A program made the translations under genes and the position numbers. Below are positions 53,656-63,794 of a stretch of DNA of 64,000 nucleotides, piece by piece. Source of the DNA: an uncultured Methylopila sp. GTDB lineage: Bacteria > Pseudomonadota > Alphaproteobacteria > Rhizobiales > Methylopilaceae. The notes under the pieces were generated by a model. That model was not told the DNA's origin, ran no database searches, and was given only the letters and a program-made list of their open reading frames with translations. Where the stretch lies: the NCBI GenBank assembly GCA_902168115.1, contig CABHPB010000050.1, positions 1 to 64,000 of the forward strand. Direction: 5' to 3'. Position 1 is the stretch's first letter. Each line of letters begins with the position of its first letter.

Positions 53656-54876
53656 ATGACGCGCGCCCTGCTGATCGTGCTCGACTCCGTCGGCGTCGGC
53701 GGCGCGCCCGACGCGGAGGCGTTCGGCGACGCCGGCGGCGACACCCTCGGCCACATCGCCGAGGCCTGCGCCGCGGGCGCGGGCGACCGCGACGGGCTGC
53801 GCGCCGGACCGCTCAGCCTTCCGAACCTCGTCGGACTGGGGCTCGGCGAGGCGGCCCGGATAGCCTCAGGCCGCACGCCCCCCGGGCTCGAGGGTCCGGC
53901 CGCCGACGGCCGCTTCGGCGCCGCTCAGGAGACGTCGCGCGGAAAAGACACGCCGTCTGGTCACTGGGAGATCGCCGGCTGCCCGGTCGCCTTCGACTGG
54001 GGCTATTTTCCGAACATTGAGCCGGCCTTCCCGCCGGAACTCACCGAGGCGCTGGTCGCGCGCGCCGGACTTCCCGGCGTGCTCGGCGACCGGCACGCCT
54101 CGGGCGCCCAGATCATCGTCGATCTCGGCGAGGAGCATGTGCGGACGGGCAAACCCATCTGCTACACCTCGGCCGACAGCGTGTTCCAGATCGCGGCCCA
54201 TGAGGAGGCGTTCGGGCTCGAGCGGCTCTACCGGACCTGCGAGATCGCGCGCGAGCTGGTCGATCCGCTCGGCATCGGCCGGGTGATCGCCCGTCCCTTC
54301 ACTGGGACCGACGCGGCCTCCTTCCGCCGCACCGCCAACCGGCGCGACTACGCCGTCCCGCCGCCCGAACCCACTTTGCTCTCCCGCGCCGTCGACGCCG
54401 GACGCGTGGTCGTCTCGGTCGGAAAGATCGGCGACATCTTCGCCCATGTCGGGACCGGGAGGATCGTCAAGGCCGACGGCAACGCGGCGCTGCTCGACGC
54501 GGCGCTCGACGCCTTTCGCGCCCTTCCGGACGGCGGCCTCGTCTTCGTGAACCTGATCGATTTCGACACGCTCTACGGCCACCGGCGCGACGTGGCGGGC
54601 TACGCCGCGGCGCTGGAGGCGTTCGACGTCCACATTCCCGAGATCCGCGCCGCATTGAGACCCGGCGATCTCTGCGTCGTCACCGCCGACCACGGCTGCG
54701 ATCCGACCTATCGCGGCACGGATCACACCCGCGAGCGGACGCCGGTCCTGGCCTTCGGGCCGGACGTCGCCGCGGGTTCGATCGGCCTCCGGACGAGCTT
54801 CGCCGACATCGGCGCCAGCGTCGGCGTTCATCTCGGGCTTGGGCCGGGGGCGCATGGCCGCCCCTGGAACGCCTGA
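53656..54876 (+). CDS. deoB: Phosphopentomutase
   Basis: 406 residues, alkaline-phosphatase superfamily. Metal/active-site residues in [20 protein letters not shown], the cap domain with [10 protein letters not shown], and [20 protein letters not shown] near the end. It interconverts ribose-1- and ribose-5-phosphate in nucleoside salvage; upp two genes later belongs to the same salvage theme. Confidence 0.97.
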   Translation: MTRALLIVLDSVGVGGAPDAEAFGDAGGDTLGHIAEACAAGAGDRDGLRAGPLSLPNLVGLGLGEAARIASGRTPPGLEGPAADGRFGAAQETSRGKDTPSGHWEIAGCPVAFDWGYFPNIEPAFPPELTEALVARAGLPGVLGDRHASGAQIIVDLGEEHVRTGKPICYTSADSVFQIAAHEEAFGLERLYRTCEIARELVDPLGIGRVIARPFTGTDAASFRRTANRRDYAVPPPEPTLLSRAVDAGRVVVSVGKIGDIFAHVGTGRIVKADGNAALLDAALDAFRALPDGGLVFVNLIDFDTLYGHRRDVAGYAAALEAFDVHIPEIRAALRPGDLCVVTADHGCDPTYRGTDHTRERTPVLAFGPDVAAGSIGLRTSFADIGASVGVHLGLGPGAHGRPWNA

Positions 54877-54938
54877 CGCTTGTCGCCCCGGAACCGCTCG
54901 GCTACGACTTCGCCTCGGTTCGGGGTGCGGGGGAAGCC

Positions 54939-55310
54939 ATGGCGCGATCGTCGGTCGGTCTGTTCGCGGGCCTCGCTTTGGCCTGGCTCGCCTCGCCCGC
55001 TCTCGCGGACACGAGCTACTGCGCCCGGCTCGGCGAGAACGACCACTACAGCTCCAAGGGCCAGCGGCTGACGAGCGTCGGCGCCGTGGTCCAGCAGGAC
55101 CGCGCCAACTACCACCGCTTCGGCCGCCCCGACCCGGAAGACCAGGGCGATCCGGTGTTCTCGAACAAGGCCAACCGCGACGTGCTGAACGGCCGGGTCG
55201 ACGACAACGCTTTGTCTCCGGCGGAACGCCGCGAGATCGTCGACGGGACGCCCTATGTGTGCCTCAGCGTGACCGACGACGGCCACGCCTACATCACCTC
55301 GATCCGCTGA
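54939..55310 (+). CDS. Small exported protein of unknown function
   Basis: 123 residues. Signal peptide [20 protein letters not shown] with cleavage near ALADTS; the mature protein has two cysteines (near 28 and 112) and patterns [20 protein letters not shown] and [20 protein letters not shown]. No family recognised. The upp gene starts 5 bases after its stop, so they are likely cotranscribed. Confidence 0.7.
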   Translation: MARSSVGLFAGLALAWLASPALADTSYCARLGENDHYSSKGQRLTSVGAVVQQDRANYHRFGRPDPEDQGDPVFSNKANRDVLNGRVDDNALSPAERREIVDGTPYVCLSVTDDGHAYITSIR

Positions 55311-55315
55311 TCCCC

Positions 55316-55945
55316 ATGGCCGAGACGACCGTCGTCGACCACCCGCTGGTCCGCCACAAGCTGACGCTGATGCGCGAGGTCGACGCCTCGACGGCGCGGT
55401 TCCGCCAGCTGCTGCGCGAGATCTCGCTGCTGCTCGCCTACGAGGTGACGCGGGACCTGCCGGTGGAGCTCGTCGAGATCGAAACCCCGCTGACGCGGAT
55501 GATGGCCCCGAAGCTCGCGGGCAAGAAGCTGGTCTTCGCCTCGATCCTGCGCGCTGGCAACGGCCTCGTCGACGGCATGCTCGACCTCGTGCCATCGGCC
55601 CGCGTCGCCCATGTCGGGCTCTATCGCGACCACGAGACGCTGCAGCCGGTGCGCTACTTTTTCAAGGCGCCGGCCGACCTCTCCGAGCGGCTGGTGATCG
55701 TGGTCGATCCGATGCTTGCGACCGGCAACTCCGCCGTCGACGCCGTGAGCGAACTCAAGGACGCCGGGGCCAAGGATCTCCGCTTCCTGTGCCTGCTCGC
55801 GGCTCCGGAAGGCCTCGCGCGCTTCGCGAACGCCCATCCGGACGTGCCCGTCTTCACGGCCTCGATCGACGAGCGGCTGAACGAGCACGGCTACATCGTG
55901 CCGGGCCTCGGCGACGCCGGCGACCGGCTCTACGGGACGAAGTAG
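55316..55945 (+). CDS. upp: Uracil phosphoribosyltransferase
   Basis: 209 residues. [40 protein letters not shown] and the PRPP-binding loop [17 protein letters not shown] are the UPRTase signature, with [17 protein letters not shown] at the end. It makes UMP from uracil and PRPP. Starts 5 bases after the exported-protein gene; convergent with metW 9 bases away. Confidence 0.97.
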   Translation: MAETTVVDHPLVRHKLTLMREVDASTARFRQLLREISLLLAYEVTRDLPVELVEIETPLTRMMAPKLAGKKLVFASILRAGNGLVDGMLDLVPSARVAHVGLYRDHETLQPVRYFFKAPADLSERLVIVVDPMLATGNSAVDAVSELKDAGAKDLRFLCLLAAPEGLARFANAHPDVPVFTASIDERLNEHGYIVPGLGDAGDRLYGTK

Positions 55946-55954
55946 CGACCGCCG

Positions 55955-56620
55955 CTAGTCCCGGCTGAGCAGGAACACGCCCTGCGCGCCGAACAGGTTC
56001 CAGAACCACCACGGCGCGTTGACGCGCACCGGCCGGCCGGTCGGGTCGAGCGCGACCGCTCGCTCCATCCGCGCCCCCAGCAGCGCCACGAGGTCCACGA
56101 AGTCGCGGATCGTGCAGAGATGGATGTTGGGCGTCTCGTACCAGGGATCGGGCAGGTTCGAGTTCTTCGGCATGCGGCCTTCCGCGAAGAACTGCACGCG
56201 CGTCCGCCAGTGCCCGAAGTTCGGGAACGAGACGATCGCCCGGCGACCGATCCTCAGAAGGTCCTCGACCACCTGCTTCGGCTGGCGCGTGGCCTGCAGC
56301 GTCTGGGACAGGATCACATAGTCGAAGGCGTCGTCGGGATAGTGGGCGAGGTCGGTGTCGGCGTCGCCCTGGATGACCGACAGGCCGTGCGCGACCGAGG
56401 CGTTGACGCCCGCCTGGGAAAGCTCGATCCCGCGCCCGTCGACACCGCGCCGCTCGATGAGAAGCCTGAGCAGCGCGCCGTCGCCGCAGCCGACGTCGAG
56501 CACGCGCGATCCCGGCCGGACCATTTCGGCGACCAGCAGATGATCGGGCCGCGGCGCGGCGGCGAGCGTCTCCGCCGAGAGCGGTCGGTCCGGCGAGAGG
56601 CTGTCTGAGACGGCTGTCAT
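55955..56620 (-). CDS. metW: Methionine biosynthesis protein MetW
   Basis: 221 residues from the ATG at 56620 (a GTG 15 bases upstream is possible). Methyltransferase-like fold with SAM motif SRVLDVGCGDGALLRLLIE, then the MetW-specific YVILSQTLQATRQPKQVVED and SFPNFGHWRTRVQFFAEGRM. MetW usually pairs with MetX homoserine acetyltransferase; metX is not adjacent here. Confidence 0.94.
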   Translation of the reverse strand: MTAVSDSLSPDRPLSAETLAAAPRPDHLLVAEMVRPGSRVLDVGCGDGALLRLLIERRGVDGRGIELSQAGVNASVAHGLSVIQGDADTDLAHYPDDAFDYVILSQTLQATRQPKQVVEDLLRIGRRAIVSFPNFGHWRTRVQFFAEGRMPKNSNLPDPWYETPNIHLCTIRDFVDLVALLGARMERAVALDPTGRPVRVNAPWWFWNLFGAQGVFLLSRD

Positions 56621-56763
56621 CGGGGCTCGGTTCACGACGCTGCGACCGGCGCGCGCTGGACTGCGCGAGCCTTGAGGCTAAAAAGCAGGTTCTCGATTAA
56701 TCGATCCCGCCCCGCCCGCAAAGACCAGCCCGCGCCATCGCGGCGCAGCCGGAACCCTCAGAC

Positions 56764-57882
56764 ATGGCAAGCTCCCGTCTCGATCCGAACCCGCCGCTCT
56801 CGACGCTGGTCTTCCCGGTCGCGGGAATAGCCTTCTACGGCGTGGTGACGGCGCTCGGCCTCGGCAAGTCGTTCTCGGGCACGCCGGCGGATCTCGCGGT
56901 CGCGATCGGCCTCATCCCCGTCCTGTTCGGCGCGGTTTTCGCCGCCGTCCACCACGCCGAAGTGATCGCGCATCGCACGGGCGAGCCCTTCGGCACGCTG
57001 GTGCTGACGATGGCGGTGACGGTGATGGAGGTCGCGCTGATCGCCTCAGCCCTCCTCGCCGACGAGCCGAACCCGACGCTTGCGCGCGACACCATCTTCG
57101 CCGTGGTGATGATCGTCGTGAACGGGCTCGTCGGTCTCTGCATCCTGCTCGGCGGCCTGAAGCATCGCGAGCAGAACTTCCGCGTCACCGGCGCGAACGC
57201 CTATCTCGCGGTGCTGATCCCGCTCGCCGCGCTGTCGCTCGTGCTGCCGAACCACACCTTCGCCGAGCCCGGCGGCGCCTATTCGACCAGCCAGCTGGCT
57301 TATGTCGCGGCGGCGACGCTCGCGATCTACGCGGCGTTTCTCTACACGCAGACCATCCGCAACCGCGAGTATTTCGCGGTGGTCATCGAGGACGACGAGG
57401 CCGCTGACAAGGCGCATACGCCGTCGAACCGCGCCACGTTGATCTCCTGCGTCTTCCTCATCCTCGCGCTCGCCGCGGTGATCCTGATGTCGAAGACGTT
57501 CACGGCCGCCGTCGAGTTCTCGCTCGACCGGTTGTCGGCGCCGAACGCGCTGGCGGGCGTCGTCGTCGCCCTGCTGATCCTGCTGCCGGAGTTCACAGCG
57601 GCGATCCGGGCCGCGCGCGCGGACAAGATGCAGAAGAGCCTCAATCTCGCGCTCGGTTCGGCCTGCGCGACGATCGGCCTGACGATCCCGGCGGTCGCGA
57701 TCGTGTCGATCCTCTACGGCGCGAAGCTGGAGCTCGGCCTCGACGCGAAGGACACGGTGATCCTGCTGGTCACGGTCGCGGTTGCGCTGCTGACCTTCGG
57801 CACCGGGCGGACCAACATCCTCTACGGGCTGATCCACCTTGTCCTGTTCGCGACCTACGGCTTTCTCATCCTCGCGCCGTGA
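56764..57882 (+). CDS. Calcium/proton antiporter (CaCA family)
   Basis: 372 residues, about 11 membrane helices in two Na_Ca_ex repeats. Ion-binding segments VLTMAVTVMEVALIASALLA (first alpha-repeat) and ILLPEFTAAIRAARADKMQK then SLNLALGSACATIGLTIPAV (second) match ChaA/VCX-type Ca2+/H+ exchangers, with the conserved Glu in each repeat. Expels calcium from the cytoplasm. Divergent from metW, and followed by a palindromic repeat. Confidence 0.92.
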   Translation: MASSRLDPNPPLSTLVFPVAGIAFYGVVTALGLGKSFSGTPADLAVAIGLIPVLFGAVFAAVHHAEVIAHRTGEPFGTLVLTMAVTVMEVALIASALLADEPNPTLARDTIFAVVMIVVNGLVGLCILLGGLKHREQNFRVTGANAYLAVLIPLAALSLVLPNHTFAEPGGAYSTSQLAYVAAATLAIYAAFLYTQTIRNREYFAVVIEDDEAADKAHTPSNRATLISCVFLILALAAVILMSKTFTAAVEFSLDRLSAPNALAGVVVALLILLPEFTAAIRAARADKMQKSLNLALGSACATIGLTIPAVAIVSILYGAKLELGLDAKDTVILLVTVAVALLTFGTGRTNILYGLIHLVLFATYGFLILAP

Positions 57883-57885
57883 GCT

Positions 57886-57945
57886 TGTCCTTCCCCGCTG
57901 GCGGAGAAGGTGACCGGAGCGAAGCGGAGGTCGGGTAAAGGGGCG
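57886..57945. repeat. Intergenic palindromic repeat after the antiporter gene
   Basis: CTTCCCCGC-TG-GCGGAGAAG (57891-57909 region) forms a 9-bp stem with one mismatch, followed by the GGAGCGAAGCGGAGGTCGGG type tail common to alphaproteobacterial extragenic repeats. It sits between two convergent genes. Confidence 0.6.
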
Positions 57946-57963
57946 CCTCTTCGCCCGCCCGCC

Positions 57964-58767
57964 CTACTCGATCGTCAAGATCACCGGTACGTGGTCGGAC
58001 GGGCGCTCCCAGCCGCGCGCGGCCTTGAGCGTCTCGACGCCGGTCGAGCGCGCGGCGACGTCCTCGCTCGCCCAGACATGGTCGAGCCGACGGCCGCGGT
58101 CCGACGCCGCCCAGTCGGCGGCGCGGTAGCTCCACCACGAATAGAGCTTTTCGGGATGCGGCACGTGCCGGCGCACCGCGTCGACCCAGCGCCCGGCGAG
58201 CCGCATCGCCTCCAGCCCCTCGGTCTCGACCGGCGTGTGGCTGACGATCTTCAGGAGCTGCTTGTGGCTCCAGACGTCGCTCTCATGCGGCGCGATGTTG
58301 AGGTCGCCGACCATGATGCGGCGGTCCGTCTCTGCGATCCGCTCGGACCACTGGTGCAGCTCGCGCACGAACTGGAGCTTGTGCGCGAACTTCGGGTTGA
58401 TCGTCGGGTCCGGCTCGTCGCCGCCGGCGGGCACGTAGAAATTGTGCAGCGTGACGCCCTCGAGCGGGCCCGCCGCGAAGGTCGTCGCAAGGTGCCGCGC
58501 GTCGTCCTTGTCGGCCCAGCGCTCCTTGGCGACGGTCACGAACGGGTAGCGCGAGAAGGTCGCGACGCCGTGGTAACCCTTCTGGCCGTGCATCGCGATG
58601 TGCTCGTAGCCGAGCTTGCGGACGGCCGAGAGCGGGAAGCAGTCGTCCGGGCACTTGGTCTCCTGCAGGCAAAGGACGTCCGGCGCATGGTCCTCGACCA
58701 GCTTCTGGACGAGCCCGATGCGCAGGCGCACGGAGTTGATGTTCCAGGTGGCGAGACGCACGGGCAT
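57964..58767 (-). CDS. xthA: Exodeoxyribonuclease III
   Basis: 267 residues. Endonuclease/exonuclease/phosphatase fold: RLATWNINSVRLRIGLVQKL at the start, LCLQETKCPDDCF with the metal-binding Glu, MVGDLNIAPHESDVW, and the catalytic SDHVPVILTIE at the end. Cleaves abasic sites and degrades 3' ends in base-excision repair. Confidence 0.97.
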   Translation of the reverse strand: MPVRLATWNINSVRLRIGLVQKLVEDHAPDVLCLQETKCPDDCFPLSAVRKLGYEHIAMHGQKGYHGVATFSRYPFVTVAKERWADKDDARHLATTFAAGPLEGVTLHNFYVPAGGDEPDPTINPKFAHKLQFVRELHQWSERIAETDRRIMVGDLNIAPHESDVWSHKQLLKIVSHTPVETEGLEAMRLAGRWVDAVRRHVPHPEKLYSWWSYRAADWAASDRGRRLDHVWASEDVAARSTGVETLKAARGWERPSDHVPVILTIE

Positions 58768-58880
58768 GAAAGCTGGATAGTCGATCCGCCGCCCGGCGCG
58801 AAACGCGCGATCGCCGCCGCGTCCCGTTGCGGGCGCGTATCCACGACTTTCTTCGGGCGAAGCCGGGGTCCGGACGCAAA

Positions 58881-58913
58881 GACGCCCGACCGTCGGGGGA
58901 GCGGCCGGGCGTC
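58881..58913 (-). terminator. Terminator after lolA
   Basis: GACGCCCGACCG (58881-58892) pairs with CGGCCGGGCGTC (58902-58913), 12 bp with one mismatch, followed on the minus strand by TTTGCGTCC. It lies about 200 bases past the lolA stop and 114 bases before xthA. The surrounding gap 58768-59108 (341 bases) shows no other feature. Confidence 0.5.
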
Positions 58914-59108
58914 CGCGCGCTGGGCGCCCCGTCGCATCGGAGGAGGCGACGGGCCACGAGACGATAGCGCCGATGCTGCGACGGGGGAACGCAGCGATTC
59001 GGGCTGTCTCGCTCGCCCCGTCAAGTGGGGGGCGGCTGCGACGCCTTCAAGCGGCGCGGGCGACATTTTTCGAAACAGGCCGTGAGGTCGGCGCGAAGTC
59101 CTGAAAAC

Positions 59109-59798
59109 TCAGTCGCGACGCATCTGCGGCCAGCGCTGCTGGACCACCTTGAACAGATTGTCGTCGAGCTTCGCGACCAGCTGCACGTCGGAGAGCTGCA
59201 CCGAGGTCTCCATGCCCTGCGCGTCGGTGACGATCCACTGCTGGAGCGCGTAGGTCTTGGAGTTGAACATCAGCTGGATCTGCGCCTTGCCGCCGATCGA
59301 GTTCTTCTCCTCCATCACGACCGAGACGAGCTCCGGCTCCTGATAGACCCCGAGCACATTGCCGTTCTTCAAGAGGTCGACATTGTTCTGCAGCAGGAAG
59401 CGCAGCGGCGTCTGGCTGAGCGGCCAGAGCTCCTGCGTCGCGAGCTTTCGGTTCTTCACCGAGACCGAGGATCCGTCCGAGACGATCTCGAGCGGGCTCG
59501 GCGGGGCGTACTGGAAGCGGATCTTGCCGGGGCGCGACAGGTAGAGCTTGCCGACCGTGCGCGAGCCGTCCGGCCCGGTCTGCTCGAAATTCGCGGTGAC
59601 GTTCGACAGCGTGTTGAAATAGGCGTTCACGCGCTGGAGCGTCGCCTGCTGCGTCGGGTTGAGCTGCGACGTCGGAACGGCGTCCTTGCCCTTGCCCATC
59701 AGCTTCTCGAGGAAGTTCTGCGCGCTCGCGGGCGTCGCCGCAGGGGCGACGAGAAGAAGCGCGGCGAAAAGGGCGGCGAGCGGGCGGAAGGCGGTCAT
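59109..59798 (-). CDS. lolA: Outer-membrane lipoprotein carrier protein LolA-like
   Basis: 229 residues. Signal peptide MTAFRPLAALFAALLLVAPA with cleavage near PASAQ; mature protein has the unclosed-barrel pattern RVNAYFNTLSNVTANFEQTG, PGKIRFQYAPPSPLEIVSDG and later LWPLSQTPLRFLL. It carries lipoproteins across the periplasm. In alphaproteobacteria lolA usually follows ftsK directly; here a signal-peptidase-like gene comes between. Confidence 0.9.
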   Translation of the reverse strand: MTAFRPLAALFAALLLVAPAATPASAQNFLEKLMGKGKDAVPTSQLNPTQQATLQRVNAYFNTLSNVTANFEQTGPDGSRTVGKLYLSRPGKIRFQYAPPSPLEIVSDGSSVSVKNRKLATQELWPLSQTPLRFLLQNNVDLLKNGNVLGVYQEPELVSVVMEEKNSIGGKAQIQLMFNSKTYALQQWIVTDAQGMETSVQLSDVQLVAKLDDNLFKVVQQRWPQMRRD

Positions 59799-59895
59799 TC
59801 CGTTGAGAGTCCTACGGATCGGTCGCGGGTTGGGGCTGGACGCCGGTGCTCATCTAGGGTCCGTTCGTGGCGTTTTCAGGTTTGTATTGCTGCCG

Positions 59896-60831
59896 TCAGC
59901 GCACGGGCTTGCCGAGGCGGCTCCAGTCTGGGCTCCAGGTTACCATGACTGGTTTGCCGAGCGCGCTCTCGACCGGGATATCTCCGAACACTCGGCTGTC
60001 CATCGCTTTGTCCCGCGCATCGCCGAGCAGATAAAGATGCCCGTCCGCCACGCGCCGTTCCGCAACCTCCTCATATCGCGCCGGATTCGGCGGCTCCCTC
60101 ACGATCAGATAGTTTCGATCTCCGTTCTTCTCATCGAAGGCCTTGGTCGAGGCCGTGAGAAACCTGGATAAGGCGCCCTGGGAAGGCAGCGGCGCGGAAC
60201 TCTGATCCAGACGACGTCCGTTGACGACTGGATTCCCTTGATGAATCGCGACGACGTCTCCAGGCAGTCCGATGACTCTGCCGAATGACGGAACCGGGGG
60301 ATTTGGCTGAGAGAGGAAAAAAACGATGTCGCCCCGCTCCCAGGCGCGATTGGGCGCGACGAGGACGCATTCTTTAGGCCTAAGCGCCGGCTCCATCGGC
60401 CACGAGTAACGGCAGACCTGCGCGACCTTGAAGAGCCATGTCGCGTTGATCGTGTGAGCCGACGTCGCCAAAGCGATCCAGGCCGCGAACACAAGGCAGT
60501 AGAAGATCCCTTCTTGATACCAGAGGCCTGTTCGGTCTTCGCCTTGGCGCACGACCCGATCGAGATCGCATGCGAACGCAATGCAAACGAGAAAATGGGA
60601 GACGGCCGCCACAACGGCGACCGGGCGATAGTCGAGCAGGCCGAACGGCAAATTCGACAGCAGCCAAATGAATGCCGCAGCGCCGACGAACGCCGCGGCT
60701 CCTCGGCCAAAACGGCCGGCATAGGCATAGCCGACCGGCGGCATGAACATGCCGAGACTCGCCGCTCGCTGGCGTCTCTTCAGCCTCCCTGCGGTGGACG
60801 CCTCGTCGCTCATTTTGGCGACCACGCTCAC
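59896..60831 (-). CDS. Signal peptidase I-like protein lacking both catalytic residues
   Basis: 311 residues. The GTG at 60831 overlaps the ftsK stop (GTGA); an ATG at 60813 is possible. Three membrane helices (about 45-115, such as [10 protein letters not shown]-like and [16 protein letters not shown]) precede an S26-type domain (about 130-311). Conserved boxes remain: [17 protein letters not shown] and [20 protein letters not shown]. But the nucleophile position before MEPAL is Pro145 (SWPMEPAL) and the general-base Lys before RVIGLPGD is Gly184 ([10 protein letters not shown]). It therefore should not cleave signal peptides by the usual Ser/Lys mechanism. Its DNA is visibly less GC-rich than the neighbours. 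Confidence 0.82.
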   Translation of the reverse strand: MSVVAKMSDEASTAGRLKRRQRAASLGMFMPPVGYAYAGRFGRGAAAFVGAAAFIWLLSNLPFGLLDYRPVAVVAAVSHFLVCIAFACDLDRVVRQGEDRTGLWYQEGIFYCLVFAAWIALATSAHTINATWLFKVAQVCRYSWPMEPALRPKECVLVAPNRAWERGDIVFFLSQPNPPVPSFGRVIGLPGDVVAIHQGNPVVNGRRLDQSSAPLPSQGALSRFLTASTKAFDEKNGDRNYLIVREPPNPARYEEVAERRVADGHLYLLGDARDKAMDSRVFGDIPVESALGKPVMVTWSPDWSRLGKPVR

Positions 60832-63482
60832 GCCGCGTCGTCCGCGCCTTCCGTCTCCAGTAGGATCTCTCGCTTGCCGGCGTGGTTGGCGGGGCCAACG
60901 ACGCCTTCCTTCTCCATTCGCTCGATGAGCGATGCGGCGCGGTTGTAGCCAATCTGCAGCCGGCGCTGGATGTAGGAGGTGGAGGCCTTCTTGTCCCGCA
61001 GCACGACCTGGACCGCCTGGTCGTAGAGGTCGCCGCCCTCCTCGCCGAACGCGCCCTTGTCGAACGGCGCGCCGTCGGCGTCGCCGCCCGTCTCGTCGTC
61101 CTCGGCGGTCACCGCGTCGAGATAGTCCGGCTGGCCCTGGCTTTTAAGATGCGCGACGACCTCCTCGACCTCCTCGTCGGAGCAGAATGGGCCGTGGACG
61201 CGGCTGATGCGGCCGCCGCCGGCCATGTGCAGCATGTCGCCCTGCCCGAGCAGCTGTTCTGCGCCCATTTCGCCGAGGATGGTGCGGCTGTCGATCTTGG
61301 AGGTCACCTGGAAGGAGATGCGGGTCGGGAAGTTCGCCTTGATGGTGCCGGTGATGACGTCGACCGACGGACGCTGGGTCGCCATCACGATGTGGATGCC
61401 GGCCGCGCGCGCCATCTGGGCGAGGCGCTGGATGGCGCCCTCGATCTCCTTGCCGGCGACGAGCATCAGATCCGCCATCTCGTCGACGATGACGACGATG
61501 TAGGGCAGCTTCCCGATCTCCATCACCTCCTGCTCGTAGATCGCCTCGCCGGTCTCCTTGCAGAAGCCGGTCTGGACCGTGCGGGTGACGTGCTCGCCCT
61601 TGGCGAGGGCCTGCTCGGCGCGGGCGTTGAAGCCGTCGATGTTGCGGACGCCGAGCTTCGACATCTTGCGATAGCGGTCCTCCATCTCGCGGACCGCCCA
61701 TTTGAGCGCCGTCACCGCCTTCTTCGGGTCGGTGACGACCGGCGTCAGCAGGTGCGGGATGCCGTCGTAGATCGAGAGCTCCAGCATCTTCGGGTCGATC
61801 ATGATCAGCCGGCACTCCTCCGGCTTCAGCCGGTAGAGCAGCGACAGGATCATGGTGTTGATCGCGACCGACTTGCCCGAGCCGGTGGTGCCGGCGATCA
61901 GCAGATGCGGCATGCGCGCGAGCTCGGCGATCACCGGCTCGCCGCCGATGGTCTTTCCGAGGCAGAGCGGGAGCCGCATCTTGGCCTTCTCGAAGTCGTT
62001 CGAGGCCAGCAGCTCGCGCAGATAGACGGTCTCGCGGCGCGCGTTCGGCAGCTCGATGCCGATCGCGTTGCGGCCCGGAATGACTGCGACGCGCGCCGCC
62101 ACAGCGCTCATCGAGCGGGCGATGTCGTCGGCGAGGCCGATGACGCGGCTCGACTTGATGCCGGGCGCCGGCTCGAGCTCGTAGAGCGTGACGACCGGGC
62201 CGGGGCGCACATTCGCGATCTGGCCGCGCACGCCGTAGTCCTCGAGCACGCCTTCGAGCAGGCGGGCGTTCTGCTCCAGCGCCTCCTGGCTGAGCGCCGG
62301 GCCCTGCCCCTTCTTCGGCTCGGCGAGCAGCGTCAGCGGCGGCAGCTCGTAGACGTCCTGCTCGAGCAGGTCGGGCTGGGCCTCGCGCTGCGCGCGGCGA
62401 CCCGGACGGATCGGGCCGGCGGGCCGCGTGATGCGCGAGGGCGGCTCCTTGCCGCCGACGAGCTGGCGCGGCGCGCCGCCGAGCGCGCCGGTCGAGCGCA
62501 GGACCGGCTCGCCGTCGAGGTCGACGTCCATCGGGCCGTCATAGCCGTCGGCGCCGCTGAAGGCGGGCTCGCGCCGTCCGCGCGAAAAATCGTCCGGATT
62601 GCGGCTGGCCCGGGCGAGCACGCCCGACAGGCCGTCGGCGTCTTCGTTCCGTCGTGCGGAACGGCGCGCGAAGAAGCGCTCGGCCGCGCCCTTGGCCGAC
62701 AGCGCCCAGTGCGTCAGCAGGCCGAGCGAGATCAGCCGGCCGCCGTCGTCGTCCTCGTCGTAGATCTCGTCCGGCTCGGGCTCGGGCTCGCGCCGGGCGA
62801 GGCCGCGGCCCGCGACCTGACCGTTCCGGGCGGACTTGTTGGCGGCGAGACGCTGATGGGCGATCTGCGCGTTGGTGTTCGGACGGGCGGCGCGCTCGCT
62901 CGGAGCGATGACGCCGAGCGCCAGCAGGAACGCGACCAGACCGGAGGCCGCGAGCGCCGCGCCGAGCGCGATGCTGGCGACCGAGCCGCCCAGGCCGACG
63001 GCGTCCGCAGTCACGGCGAACAGGTCGCCGAGGACGCCGCCGAGACCCGCCGGCAGTGGCCAGGATGCGGGAGCGGGAACGAGCCCCGCCACGCCCGCGA
63101 AAAGGATCGAGGCGATCGGCCAGGCGATGAGCTTGACCTTCTCGCCGTCGATGGCGCGCTGGGTCATGAGCCGCCAGCCCCACACGCCGATCGGCAGCAC
63201 GAAGGCTGCGGCCGCGAGTCCGAAGGCCTGCATGAACATGTCGGCGATCACGGCGCCGGCCGCGCCGAGCGCGTTGTCGGCCGCGCCCGAGCTCGCATGG
63301 CTGAGGCTCGGATCCTGCGCCGACCAGGTGGCGAGCGAGACGCCGATCAGGGTCGCGACCGCGACGAGCCCGAGGCCGCCGAGCTCCACCGCGCGACGGA
63401 TCAGCATGGCGCGGATGCCGTCGGGCAGCAGGCTGACGGACTGATATCCGCGCGGACGCGACCTCAACGCGCGCATTGTCAT
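60828..63482 (-). CDS. ftsK: DNA translocase FtsK
   Basis: 884 residues from the ATG at 63482 with GAGGAG 7 bases upstream. Four to five N-terminal membrane helices (about 30-220) anchor it at the septum, an acidic and Pro/Arg-rich linker runs to about 400, then the motor domain with Walker [15 protein letters not shown], Walker [12 protein letters not shown], and the DNA-reading gamma domain [20 protein letters not shown]. Pumps chromosome ends at division and guides dimer resolution. Shares 4 bases with the signal-peptidase-like gene. Confidence 0.97.
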   Translation of the reverse strand: MTMRALRSRPRGYQSVSLLPDGIRAMLIRRAVELGGLGLVAVATLIGVSLATWSAQDPSLSHASSGAADNALGAAGAVIADMFMQAFGLAAAAFVLPIGVWGWRLMTQRAIDGEKVKLIAWPIASILFAGVAGLVPAPASWPLPAGLGGVLGDLFAVTADAVGLGGSVASIALGAALAASGLVAFLLALGVIAPSERAARPNTNAQIAHQRLAANKSARNGQVAGRGLARREPEPEPDEIYDEDDDGGRLISLGLLTHWALSAKGAAERFFARRSARRNEDADGLSGVLARASRNPDDFSRGRREPAFSGADGYDGPMDVDLDGEPVLRSTGALGGAPRQLVGGKEPPSRITRPAGPIRPGRRAQREAQPDLLEQDVYELPPLTLLAEPKKGQGPALSQEALEQNARLLEGVLEDYGVRGQIANVRPGPVVTLYELEPAPGIKSSRVIGLADDIARSMSAVAARVAVIPGRNAIGIELPNARRETVYLRELLASNDFEKAKMRLPLCLGKTIGGEPVIAELARMPHLLIAGTTGSGKSVAINTMILSLLYRLKPEECRLIMIDPKMLELSIYDGIPHLLTPVVTDPKKAVTALKWAVREMEDRYRKMSKLGVRNIDGFNARAEQALAKGEHVTRTVQTGFCKETGEAIYEQEVMEIGKLPYIVVIVDEMADLMLVAGKEIEGAIQRLAQMARAAGIHIVMATQRPSVDVITGTIKANFPTRISFQVTSKIDSRTILGEMGAEQLLGQGDMLHMAGGGRISRVHGPFCSDEEVEEVVAHLKSQGQPDYLDAVTAEDDETGGDADGAPFDKGAFGEEGGDLYDQAVQVVLRDKKASTSYIQRRLQIGYNRAASLIERMEKEGVVGPANHAGKREILLETEGADDAA

Positions 63483-63794
63483 CGGGGGCTCCTCGGTGCC
63501 GCTCGCGATGCGTCCGTGCGGTCGGCGCGCCCCCGCGCGCCAGCCTTTCCACCCGGTGTCCGCATCCCGTCGCCGTCGTCCTGTCGGTCGGCCGCATGGG
63601 CCGTGCGTTGGTCTGGGAAGGTAGTGGGAAGAGGGTTAAGGCGGGCTTACTCCCGGCCGCATCTAAAGCGACGGCCCGCGCCTTGGCGCCCGCCGCAATC
63701 GCAAGAAGCCCCGGGATGTTCTCCCGGGGCTTCGCTGCGTCGCTTCGAAGATGCGGTCCGGCGGGCGCTGGGACCCGCCGCCCGCATCGCTCGA
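63483..63794. promoter_or_regulatory. Gap between amt and ftsK
   Basis: 312 bases without a gene. It holds the amt terminator (63706-63732), the ftsK promoter (not clearly resolved) and a CtrA-like TTAA-N7-TTAC match at 63636-63650. No other structure seen. Confidence 0.5.
63706..63732 (-). terminator. Terminator after the ammonium transporter gene
   Basis: AAGCCCCGGGA (63706-63716) and TCCCGGGGCTT (63722-63732), a perfect 11-bp stem with a 5-base loop, followed on the minus strand by CTTGCG. It lies 62 bases past the transporter stop. Confidence 0.8.
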
